Made by a program: the position numbers and the translations under genes
The notes under the pieces: model-generated
What the model was told of the DNA's origin: nothing
The model's input: only the letters and a program-made list of their open reading frames with translations
The model's database searches: none
NCBI GenBank assembly: GCA_034004685.1
Contig: JAVEWG010000005.1
Coordinates: 1 to 64,000 of the forward strand
Reading direction: 5' to 3'
DNA length: 64,000 nt
Source: JAEUNX01 sp034004685
Lineage (GTDB): Bacteria > Pseudomonadota > Gammaproteobacteria > Burkholderiales > Rhodocyclaceae
In this document: in pieces, positions 9,766-17,077 of the stretch
How positions within the stretch are numbered: position 1 is the first letter of the stretch
Layout of the letters: the number at the start of each line of letters is the position of its first letter

Positions 9766-9905
9766 TTGAACCACAGAGGCACAGAGAACACGGAGAAAAC
9801 CCGTGGCCTCGCGCAAACCCTGGCCTTCACCCTGAAGGTGAGCACGCTCAGGGTAAGCGATTGATTTCTCGACTCGCTCGGTGCCTCTGTGTCTCTGGGG
9901 CGAGG
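9766..9905 (-). repeat. Dispersed intergenic repeat, copy 1
   Basis: About 140 bases lying exactly between the response regulator and kinase genes. The core (9796-9871) is nearly the same as 26740-26818, sharing GCCTCGCGCAAACCCTGG, CCTGAAGGT and AGCGATTGATTTCTCG. The ends carry related inverted sequences (CACAGAGGCACAGAG on the left, GTGCCTCTGTGTCTC on the right), so the RNA could fold into a long imperfect hairpin. There is no coding capacity of note. Confidence 0.8.
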
Positions 9906-9914
9906 TTTTTAGAT

Positions 9915-10595
9915 TCATGGGGCGTCCGGGGCTTCCAGCACGTAGCCCATGCCCCGCACGGTGCGGAGCAGGCGGGGCTCGAAGGGCTCATCCACCTTGA
10001 CCCGCAGGCGCCGTACCGCCACCTCGATCACGTTGGTGTCGCTGTCGAAGTTCATGTCCCACACCTGGGAGGCAATCAGGGCGCGGGGCAGCACTTCTCC
10101 CTGGCGGCGCAGGAAAAGCTCCAGCAGGGCGAACTCCTTGGCGGTGAGGTCGATCCGCTGGCCCCCCCGGGTCACCCGCCGGCGCAGCAGGTCCAGCTCC
10201 AGATCCGCCACCCGCAACAGCTCCGCCTCCTTGGCCTTGCCCCGGCGCAGCAGGGTGCGCACCCGGGCCAGCAGTTCGGAGAAGGCAAAGGGCTTCACCA
10301 GATAGTCATCCGCCCCGAGCTCCAGGCCCCGCACCCGGTCCTCCACCTGGTCCCGGGCCGTAAGAAACAGCACCGGCATCTCCCGCCCCGCCGCCCGCAG
10401 GGCCTTGAGCACCTGCCAACCGTCCAGACCGGGGAGATTCACATCCAGGATCACCAGATCGTGGCCGACCGCCAGACCCTCGTGCATGCCATCGATGCCG
10501 TCCCGCGCCAGGCCCACGGTGAACCCCGCCTCCGCCAGACCCTGGCGCAGGTAGTCACCGGTCTTGGGTTCGTCTTCGATGATGAGGATTTTCAT
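9915..10595 (-). CDS. OmpR-family heavy-metal response regulator
   Basis: 226 residues. The receiver domain (1-115) has the acidic pair E7/D8, phospho-acceptor Asp51 in ILDVNLPGLDG and Lys101 in LVKPF. The C-terminal winged helix (about 125-222) ends with VRRLRVKVD and RTVRGMGYVL, typical of CusR/CopR/IrlR-type regulators. The partner kinase lies downstream beyond an intergenic repeat. The family usually controls metal-efflux operons; here no such target is adjacent, unless it acts on the divergent unknown membrane gene at 10716. Confidence 0.88.
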   Translation of the reverse strand: MKILIIEDEPKTGDYLRQGLAEAGFTVGLARDGIDGMHEGLAVGHDLVILDVNLPGLDGWQVLKALRAAGREMPVLFLTARDQVEDRVRGLELGADDYLVKPFAFSELLARVRTLLRRGKAKEAELLRVADLELDLLRRRVTRGGQRIDLTAKEFALLELFLRRQGEVLPRALIASQVWDMNFDSDTNVIEVAVRRLRVKVDEPFEPRLLRTVRGMGYVLEAPDAP

Positions 10596-10715
10596 GGTCT
10601 TGGCCGCAATGTTTCCCCCTTGTACCTCAAAGACCGTGGCAACGTCACCCCGGCTGGTTCGGGCTGCGAGACCGGGCTACCATGCATCAATTCCGCCGTC
10701 ATTACCAAGCAAGCC

Positions 10716-11639
10716 ATGACCCCACACCCATCACCACCCGCCCACCAGACCTCGAACCCGTCCCTTTCCCATCGCCCCCTCGGGTGGCAGGGCGGCCTGG
10801 GGCTGATCCTGGCGGCAGTCGGCCTAGTGATGCTTTGGCGAGCCCTCCCCGGGTTGATGGCGCTCCACCTCCCCTCCTTCAGCAGGACATCAGGGGCGGT
10901 TGCCCTGATTGCCGCCGGCTGGGTACTTTTTTCCCGGCGACGATGCGCCGATGGAGCCCCCCGGCAGGTACCCGAGCGTCTGCGCTGGCGTCCGGCCCGG
11001 GTGGCGCTACTGGTGGTCTCCGGCATGTGGGCGATCTGGTACGCAAAAATCAACACCATGGGCCCATGGTTGGACAAGGACGAAGCAGAACGTCTGCGTT
11101 CGCCCGCCTGGCGCTACCACTTCGACGACTTTACCGCTGGCATTTCCATGGCGGCGGTTCAGCAACATCTCTCTCGAGAAGGGTTCCGGATGCGCTGCTA
11201 CGGCAACCTGAGGCCGGACGAGAAGATCGACCCCAAAGTAACCCACGCCTGCTGGACCATCGCCAACAACGCCCACGGCATCCCCTCCCGGGCGATCTTT
11301 TTCGCCTTCGGCAAGGACGGGCTCCGCTACATCCGCATGGATTTCCCCCGGGAGCAGTGGCCTGCGGTCCGGGAATGGATACAGGGGCAGGAGGGCATGC
11401 CCGCCGGCACCTTCGGATCAGACCAGAGCGGCAACCCGGTGCTGGGGCGACGGGGCGCCACCGGTCTGGTCTGGACCGCCGATCCTGGCTCGACGGGCTG
11501 GGCAATGGTGCTGTGGCAGCCCCGCACCCAGGTCATGAAGGAAAGCTGCCTCACGGATCGCTTCACGCTCCCCCAGCGCAAGATGCTCTGCATGGATTGG
11601 CCGGCACCCCCACCATCCACCCGATTCACCGAGCGCTAG
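10716..11639 (+). CDS. Hypothetical membrane protein
   Basis: 307 residues, divergent from the response regulator gene. Two or three membrane helices lie in the first 120 residues (about 22-48, 55-75 and 98-116), followed by a soluble domain of about 190 residues with cysteines in FRMRCYGN, THACWTI, KESCLTD and KMLCMDW. The spaced cysteines suggest disulfides in an extracytoplasmic domain. I do not recognise the family. ATG 10716 was chosen because upstream sequence in this frame runs through the neighbouring regulator and repeat. Codon use is similar to its neighbours. Confidence 0.6.
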   Translation: MTPHPSPPAHQTSNPSLSHRPLGWQGGLGLILAAVGLVMLWRALPGLMALHLPSFSRTSGAVALIAAGWVLFSRRRCADGAPRQVPERLRWRPARVALLVVSGMWAIWYAKINTMGPWLDKDEAERLRSPAWRYHFDDFTAGISMAAVQQHLSREGFRMRCYGNLRPDEKIDPKVTHACWTIANNAHGIPSRAIFFAFGKDGLRYIRMDFPREQWPAVREWIQGQEGMPAGTFGSDQSGNPVLGRRGATGLVWTADPGSTGWAMVLWQPRTQVMKESCLTDRFTLPQRKMLCMDWPAPPPSTRFTER

Positions 11640-11894
11640 AAGGAGGAGAGGGTGGGGCACTGAGCCGGCACGGACCCGGGCCCGGGAGGGCGGATTGGGC
11701 TAGGATGGAATCCCGGTTGAATCCCGCCCCGTCCATGCCCACCCTACCCCGCCCCCCCGCCCTGCTGCCCCTGGTCGTGCCGGCCAGTTGCCTCGTGCTG
11801 GCGGATACATGGCCGGACGATCCCGATGGGCCGGCGGACCCCACCCATCTCGACTCGCTCCGCCTGTTGTCTGGCGGGGGGGCCGCTGATGTGA

Positions 11895-12112
11895 AACAGC
11901 CCCCACGCTCGCGGCCCTCGTCCAGGGCCGGCTTTCCACGACCGACCCGTTACGCGGGCGCGAAGCCTTGCTCCACGAATTCCCTGCTCCACCCCCCCAC
12001 GGGGGCTCAGGCCGTCTACGGCTGGCTTTGGACCGCCAGCCGGCTGCGGGGGCGCGAAGCGGGGCTTCACGAAACCCCCACTACGCCCCTTGGGGCAGCC
12101 CGGCGGGGGGCC
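11895..12112. repeat. Diverged GC-rich intergenic repeat
   Basis: The 477-base gap 11640-12116 holds no convincing gene. Its second half begins with a CAGCCCCCACGCTCGC-like segment and ends with CCCCTTGGGGCAGCCCGGCGGGGG (12086-12109), closely resembling the repeat at 34869-34978. The middle (11920-12080) contains short inverted segments such as CGGCTGGC/GCCAGCCG. I read it as a decayed or longer member of the same intergenic repeat family. The first half (11640-11890) shows nothing I can assign. Confidence 0.5.
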
Positions 12113-12116
12113 TGAA

Positions 12117-12881
12117 ATGGACCACCTGGGCCTGGATGCCGGCGGATGGATCGTCGCCGCCGTCGCGGTGCTGGTCACCGGCATCTCCAAGGCCGGCCTG
12201 GGGGGCGCCCTGGGAGGCCTGGCGGTGCCCTTGATGGCCCTGTGGCTGGGCCCTGCCCAGGCAGCGGCGGTGATGCTGCCGATCCTGATATTGATGGATC
12301 TGGTGGGCCTCAAGGCCTACCGGGACCAGTGGTCCGCGACGGATCTGGGGGCCTTGCTGCCTGGCGCCCTGACGGGCATAGGTCTGGGCAGCCTGGCCTT
12401 CGGGGTGATGCCGGCGGGGTTGGTGAAGGCGGCCATCGGCGCCATCGCGGTGGTTTTCGCCATTGATCGCCTGGCCAGGCTGGCCCGGGCCGGCAAACCC
12501 GCCCCGCCCCCGGCCCGGGGGATCTGGTGGGGCTGGCTGTGGGGCGGCCTGTCGGGCTTCACCAGTACCCTGGCCCATGCCGGCGGGCCGCCCATGATGG
12601 TCTACCTCCTGGGGCGGCCCCTCTCCCGCCAGGCCTTCGTGGCCACCACGGTGATCTATTTCGCCGTGATCAATGCCGCCAAGCTGCCGCCCTACTTGGC
12701 CCTGGGCCTGTTCTCCCGGGACAGCCTGACTGTCTCCCTGATCCTCTCGCCCCTGGTGCCGGCAGGGGTGTGGCTGGGGCTCCACGCCCTCAGGCACATT
12801 CCGGAACGGCCCTTCTTCCTGGCCACCACCGCGCTCCTGGGGCTATCGGGCCTCAAGCTGCTGTGGGACGGCCTGACCTGA
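12117..12881 (+). CDS. TauE/SafE family permease
   Basis: 254 residues, about eight hydrophobic helices, with the duplicated family signature: VTGISKAGLGGALGGLAVPL near the N-terminus and GGLSGFTSTLAHAGGPPMMV in the middle. The family exports sulfite, sulfoacetate or other organosulfur anions across the inner membrane; substrate here is unknown. ATG 12117 follows directly on the intergenic repeat. The MbfA-like gene follows after 54 bases, but a functional link is not evident. Confidence 0.85.
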   Translation: MDHLGLDAGGWIVAAVAVLVTGISKAGLGGALGGLAVPLMALWLGPAQAAAVMLPILILMDLVGLKAYRDQWSATDLGALLPGALTGIGLGSLAFGVMPAGLVKAAIGAIAVVFAIDRLARLARAGKPAPPPARGIWWGWLWGGLSGFTSTLAHAGGPPMMVYLLGRPLSRQAFVATTVIYFAVINAAKLPPYLALGLFSRDSLTVSLILSPLVPAGVWLGLHALRHIPERPFFLATTALLGLSGLKLLWDGLT

Positions 12882-12935
12882 GGCGTCCCTGCATGGGCCT
12901 CGCCCCCCGCCATCCCTGACCGCCCGGAGACCATC

Positions 12936-14063
12936 ATGGCCCCTTCCGACCTGCGCCGCTTCCGCGCCAACGCCCAGGATGAAACTGACAGCGCCGCCAT
13001 CTACCGGGCCATGGCAGAGGCCGAACCCAAGGCGGAGATCGCCCAGGTGTACCTGCGCCTGGCCCAGGCGGAGGAATCCCACGCCCGCTTCTGGCTGCGC
13101 CGCATCGAAAAGCTCGGCGGCCGCGCGCCCCGGGCGGCACCCCGCTGGCGGGCCCGGGCCCTGATCTGGCTGGCCCGCCACCTGGGAGCCAGCGCGGTGC
13201 TGCCCACGGTCATGCGCCAGGAAACCCTCAACAGCGCCCTCTATGACAATCAGGGGGAAACCCTGGGCACCACCCTCCCCGCCCAGGAACGGGCCCACGC
13301 CCGACTCCTGGCCCACCTGTCGAGCCGCTCCCGCCAGGGCTGGGACGGCAGCCGCTATGCCCAGCTCGAGGGGCGCCACGGGGCCGGCGGCGGCAACACC
13401 CTGCGGGCGGTGGTGCTGGGGGCCAACGACGGCCTGGTGTCCACCCTGAGCCTGATCATGGGAGCCGCGGGGGCGGCCTTTTCATCCACCGCCCTGCTGG
13501 CCACCGCCGTGGCGGGCACCCTGGCCGGGGCCTGCTCCATGGCGATGGGGGAATGGATCTCGGTGCAAAGCGCCCGCGAGCTCTGCCAGCGCCAGATCGC
13601 CGCCGAAAAGGATGAACTGGAGACCGCCCCGGAGGAGGAAAAGGAAGAGCTGGTGCTGATCTACCAGGCCAAGGGCTTCAGCCCGGAGGAGGCCCGGCTG
13701 ATCGCCGAGCGGGTGTTCGCCACCCCGGAATCCGCCCTGGATACCCTGGCCCGGGAGGAGCTGGGGGTCAATCCGGAAGACCTGGGGGGTTCGGCCTGGG
13801 CGGCTGCCCTGTCGTCCTTCCTGGTCTTTCTGGCGGGGGCCCTGGTGCCGGCCGCGCCCCTGTTGTGGCTGGAGGGCCAGCCGGCCGTAGTGGGCAGCGC
13901 GATGGCCGGGGCGGCGGGCCTGTTCCTGATCGGCGCGGCCATCACCGTCTACACCGGCGGCAGCGCCCTCAAGAGCGGCCTGCGCCAACTTGCCATCGGC
14001 GCGGCGGCGGCGGCGGCGACCTACGGCGTCGGCCGCTTGTTCGGGGTGGCATTGGGGGGCTGA
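12936..14063 (+). CDS. Ferritin-like/VIT1 fusion, MbfA-type iron exporter
   Basis: 375 residues in two parts. Residues 1-140 form a rubrerythrin/ferritin-like four-helix domain with carboxylate/His motifs (DETDSAAIYRAMAEAEP, the ExxH of QAEESHARFW, and RQETLNSALYDN). Residues 155-375 are a VIT1/CCC1 membrane domain (VVLGANDGLVSTLSLIMGAAGA, ACSMAMGEWISVQSARE, then an acidic cytoplasmic loop with EEEKEEL). This matches MbfA of alphaproteobacteria, in which the ferritin-like domain senses or delivers ferrous iron to a membrane exporter. Iron or manganese efflux is therefore likely. No Fur or Irr site was identified. Confidence 0.85.
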   Translation: MAPSDLRRFRANAQDETDSAAIYRAMAEAEPKAEIAQVYLRLAQAEESHARFWLRRIEKLGGRAPRAAPRWRARALIWLARHLGASAVLPTVMRQETLNSALYDNQGETLGTTLPAQERAHARLLAHLSSRSRQGWDGSRYAQLEGRHGAGGGNTLRAVVLGANDGLVSTLSLIMGAAGAAFSSTALLATAVAGTLAGACSMAMGEWISVQSARELCQRQIAAEKDELETAPEEEKEELVLIYQAKGFSPEEARLIAERVFATPESALDTLAREELGVNPEDLGGSAWAAALSSFLVFLAGALVPAAPLLWLEGQPAVVGSAMAGAAGLFLIGAAITVYTGGSALKSGLRQLAIGAAAAAATYGVGRLFGVALGG

Positions 14064-14139
14064 GCCACTGAGCCCCCGCCATATCGCACTGCAGCAAAAA
14101 ATCCATTCAAGTCAATCAATTAGCTACCGATATGGAGCC

Positions 14140-14517
14140 ATGAACCCCATTAATTTCATCGCGGGTCTGATCCATCAGATTCGCGCCGAGTTCACCCGCC
14201 AGATGGCCTGGACCCTGGCCGGGATCGCCATTCCCATTACCCTGCTGGCCATTCTCAGCGCCAACACCGATCCCCGTTTCCATTCCTTCTGCAGCCAGCC
14301 TTCCGATGGGGAAATCCTCTTCTTCATCCTGGCCCTGCCCCTCTTGGTGGGCACCTGCATCATCGGGCTGGGGGAAGGCATGCTGTGGTCGCGCTACCGG
14401 GAAACGGCCCCCCGCCGCGCCCGCGCCCACGGCCGGCGGGCAGCGATCCTGCTGGGGACGGCGGGCTGCGTGGCCATCGCCGCCGGCCTAGCCTTCACGG
14501 GGCTGTGCGGATTTTAG
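14140..14517 (+). CDS. Small hypothetical membrane protein
   Basis: 125 residues with three hydrophobic stretches (about residues 23-42, 58-78 and 100-120), a basic loop between the last two (RETAPRRARAHGRR) and cysteines in FCSQPS, GTCIIG and TAGC. The topology suggests a small inner-membrane protein. No family is recognised. GGAG at 14133-14136 precedes the ATG closely. It is followed after 11 bases by another small gene and may be co-transcribed with it. Confidence 0.5.
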   Translation: MNPINFIAGLIHQIRAEFTRQMAWTLAGIAIPITLLAILSANTDPRFHSFCSQPSDGEILFFILALPLLVGTCIIGLGEGMLWSRYRETAPRRARAHGRRAAILLGTAGCVAIAAGLAFTGLCGF

Positions 14518-14528
14518 ATAATCGCTCA

Positions 14529-14849
14529 ATGATCTCCGCACGCTACCGGGATGAGGAGCTCACCCGCATCATCGACGAGGCCACCGTCTACCAGTGCGCC
14601 TGCCCCGCCCAGCTAGCCCAGCTCCTGCTCCAGATGCGCAGCCTGCTGGCCTACCAGGCCCAATGCCGGGACAGCCGCCCGGACGACCTGGGGGTCCACG
14701 GCCAGATCGTAGACAGCCTGATCCAGGCCCAGCAGACCATGGAAGCCTGCCTGGGGGACGTGCTGGCCCGGGAGGGTTGGGACCTGGAGACCCTCACCAT
14801 GCCGGAAGGCCTGCGCCGCCGGCTGCGGGATTCCCTGCTGGACGACTGA
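14529..14849 (+). CDS. Small hypothetical soluble protein
   Basis: 106 residues, no signal peptide, strongly helical and acidic at both ends, with a cysteine pair in YQCACPAQLAQLLL. The helix-rich pattern (QLLLQMRSLLAYQAQCRD, IVDSLIQAQQTMEACLGDVLA) is that of a small cytoplasmic helical bundle. It lies just after the small membrane protein. I cannot assign a family or function. Confidence 0.5.
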   Translation: MISARYRDEELTRIIDEATVYQCACPAQLAQLLLQMRSLLAYQAQCRDSRPDDLGVHGQIVDSLIQAQQTMEACLGDVLAREGWDLETLTMPEGLRRRLRDSLLDD

Positions 14850-15111
14850 GCACCCGAGGCTACGCCGCCCCCGGTGGCGTTCCAGGCTTCAACGAGCCCG
14901 CCCGGGGGATAGACCCCCGATCGCGGGAAACCCGGCCCCCTGTCCCGACCCACCCTCGGGGGCGCCGTGATCGCGGGACCCACCAAATCCTTCCCAGCGC
15001 CCCTCCGGCGACCTTTCCGCACGCCCCGTCCCGACGCCCACGCCGAGGGCCGCAAGCCCTGGAAAATGCCCCCTTGCCAGCGGGGTCTTTTCAACCCTTG
15101 ACCAGGCCTCC

Positions 15112-15125
15112 TTGATAACAGTCAA
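15112..15125. promoter_or_regulatory. FNR/DNR-type box upstream of nirS (distal)
   Basis: TTGATAACAGTCAA, one mismatch from TTGAT-N4-ATCAA. Its centre is about 61 bases upstream of a second, perfect box, i.e. near six helical turns, on the same face. The rest of the 401-base gap before nirS (14850-15111) shows only GC-rich sequence with no gene I can support. Confidence 0.7.
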
Positions 15126-15172
15126 GCCCACACCCCCCCTGATTCCGCCTGTAGCCATGCCCCCGAAGGCCC

Positions 15173-15186
15173 TTGATACCAATCAA
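15173..15186. promoter_or_regulatory. FNR/DNR-type box upstream of nirS (proximal)
   Basis: A perfect TTGAT-ACCA-ATCAA inverted repeat. Its centre is about 71 bases before the nirS start codon, so a class II promoter (box at -41.5) would start transcription about 30 bases before the ATG. This is the expected anaerobic or NO-responsive operator for nirS. Confidence 0.85.
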
Positions 15187-15250
15187 AGCGCCGATCCTCT
15201 TGGGTGCCACAGTCGGGCGCTGCATCAATTTCAAAAAGGATCCAAACCTC

Positions 15251-16978
15251 ATGATTTCAAGGAATTTCAGGCGCTTCCGGCTGGCTGCGCTACCTGTCAT
15301 GGCGATGTGCTTTCAACTGGCCTTCGCCCAGCCCGCCATCCATGGCGACAGCACCATGAAGGAATATCAGGCGGCGGGGGGCTCGCCGCTCTCCGACGTG
15401 CCGATGCACCAGGACATCAACCCCCTGGCGCCAAAGATGACCGAGGCGGAGTTCGACAAGGCCAAGCGGATCTTCTTTGAACGCTGTGCCGGCTGCCACG
15501 GGGTTTTGCGCAAGGGCGCCACCGGCAAAGCCCTGACCCCGGATATCACCATCGACAAGGGCCTGGAGTATCTGAAGGCCTTCATCAAGTACGGCTCCCC
15601 CGCCGGGATGCCGAACTGGGGCACTTCCGGCGTGCTGACCGACGCCGACGTGGACCTGATGGCCCGCTACATCCAGCAGACCCCGCCAGCCCCGCCCGAG
15701 TATGGCCTGAAGGAGATGAACGCGTCCTGGAAGGTGATCATCCCCGTGGACAAGCGCCCCACCAAGAAGATGAACACCCTCAATCTCGACAACCTGTTCT
15801 CCGTCACCCTGCGTGACGCGGGCGAGATTGCCTTGATCGATGGCGACAGCAAGAAGATCGTCAGCATCCTCAACACCGGCTATGCGGTGCACATTTCCCG
15901 CATGTCCGCTTCCGGCCGCTACCTGTTCGTGATCGGCCGGGATGCCAAGATCAACCTCATCGATCTGTGGATGGAAAAGCCGGACACCGTGGCCGAGATC
16001 AAGGTGGGCATGGAAGCCCGCTCGGTGGAAAGCTCCAAGGCCAAGGGCTTCGAGGACAAGTACGCAATTGCTGGTACCTACTGGCCGCCCCAGTTCGTGA
16101 TCATGGACGGCGACACCCTCAAACCCCGCAAGATCGTGTCCACCCGGGGCATGACCGTCGGCACCCAGGATTACCACCCGGAACCCCGGGTCGCCGCCAT
16201 CGTGTCCTCCCACTTCAATCCCGAGTTCTTCGTCAACGTGAAGGAAACCGGGATGGTCTACTCGGTGGATTATCGGGATCTCAACAACCTGAAGATCAAG
16301 ATGATCGAGGCCGCGCCCTTCCTCCATGACGGGGGTTTCGAGTCGTCCCACCGCTACTTCATGGACGCGGCCAACGCCTCCAACAAGATCGCCGTCATCG
16401 ACACCAAGGAAGGCAAGCTGGCCAAGCTCGTTGATGTGGGCAAGACCCCCCACCCGGGCCGGGGCGCCAACTTCATCGATCCCAAGTTCGGTCCCGTCTG
16501 GGCCACCGGCCACCTGGGTGACGAGAGCATTTCCCTGATCGGCACCGATCCGAAGAAGCATCCCGACAATGCCTGGAAAGTCGTGCGCACCCTGCAGGGC
16601 CTGGGGGGCGGATCCCTGTTCCTGAAGACCCATCCCAAGTCCAAGAACCTGTGGGTGGATACCACCCTCAACCCGGACGCCAGCGTCAGCCAGTCGGTGG
16701 CGGTATGGGACGTGGATAACCTGGACAAGGGCTCCGAGCTGATCCCCATCGGAGAATGGTCCGGCATCAAGGAGGGCCCCAAGCGGGTGGTGCAGCCGGA
16801 GTACAACAAGGCCGGCGACGAAGTCTGGTTCTCGGTCTGGAACGGCAAGGACCAGGAATCGGCCATCGTGGTGGTGGATGACAAGACCCGCAAGCTCAAG
16901 GCGGTCATCCGGGATCCGAAGCTGGTGACGCCCACCGGCAAGTTCAACGTCTTCAACACCCAGCACGACGTTTACTAA
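15251..16978 (+). CDS. nirS: Cytochrome cd1 nitrite reductase
   Basis: 575 residues, reducing nitrite to NO in the periplasm. A Sec signal peptide (1-27) is followed by a cytochrome c domain with CAGCH (C79, C82, H83) and the eight-bladed d1-haem propeller. The propeller carries the strongly conserved segments APFLHDGGFESSHRYF, VGKTPHPGRGANF, LGGGSLFLKTHP and the terminal TPTGKFNVFNTQHDVY, which include the conserved d1-pocket histidines. Length and conservation fit NirS rather than NirN or NirF. ATG 15251 is set by the signal peptide and the AAAGGA about nine bases upstream. No d1-haem synthesis genes (nirF, nirD-H, nirJ) are nearby, so they must lie elsewhere. Confidence 0.97.
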   Translation: MISRNFRRFRLAALPVMAMCFQLAFAQPAIHGDSTMKEYQAAGGSPLSDVPMHQDINPLAPKMTEAEFDKAKRIFFERCAGCHGVLRKGATGKALTPDITIDKGLEYLKAFIKYGSPAGMPNWGTSGVLTDADVDLMARYIQQTPPAPPEYGLKEMNASWKVIIPVDKRPTKKMNTLNLDNLFSVTLRDAGEIALIDGDSKKIVSILNTGYAVHISRMSASGRYLFVIGRDAKINLIDLWMEKPDTVAEIKVGMEARSVESSKAKGFEDKYAIAGTYWPPQFVIMDGDTLKPRKIVSTRGMTVGTQDYHPEPRVAAIVSSHFNPEFFVNVKETGMVYSVDYRDLNNLKIKMIEAAPFLHDGGFESSHRYFMDAANASNKIAVIDTKEGKLAKLVDVGKTPHPGRGANFIDPKFGPVWATGHLGDESISLIGTDPKKHPDNAWKVVRTLQGLGGGSLFLKTHPKSKNLWVDTTLNPDASVSQSVAVWDVDNLDKGSELIPIGEWSGIKEGPKRVVQPEYNKAGDEVWFSVWNGKDQESAIVVVDDKTRKLKAVIRDPKLVTPTGKFNVFNTQHDVY

Positions 16979-17000
16979 GCCCACGCTTTAGAAGCCATGA

Positions 17001-17028
17001 AGAAGGGGGTAGCAACCCCCTTCTTTTC
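17001..17028 (+). terminator. Intrinsic terminator of nirS
   Basis: A 10-bp stem AGAAGGGGGT / ACCCCCTTCT with loop AGCA, ending in TTCTTTTC, 22 bases after the nirS stop. It implies that the downstream Crp/Fnr gene has its own promoter or relies on read-through. Confidence 0.85.
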
Positions 17029-17077
17029 GTGCCTAACATGCAAGGGTTAAAAGGATTCCAGAAAAGGCTCGGCCAAA

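Noticed and set aside
11700..11939. Short minus-strand frames after the 10716-11639 gene
   Set aside because: Arg/Pro/Gly-rich low-complexity translations without start context; better explained as GC-rich intergenic repeat sequence.
15251..16978. The cd1 protein as NirN or NirF instead of NirS
   Set aside because: Length, the CAGCH haem c domain and the conserved TPTGKFNVFNTQHDVY end agree with NirS; NirF lacks a cytochrome domain, and NirN lacks this level of conservation.
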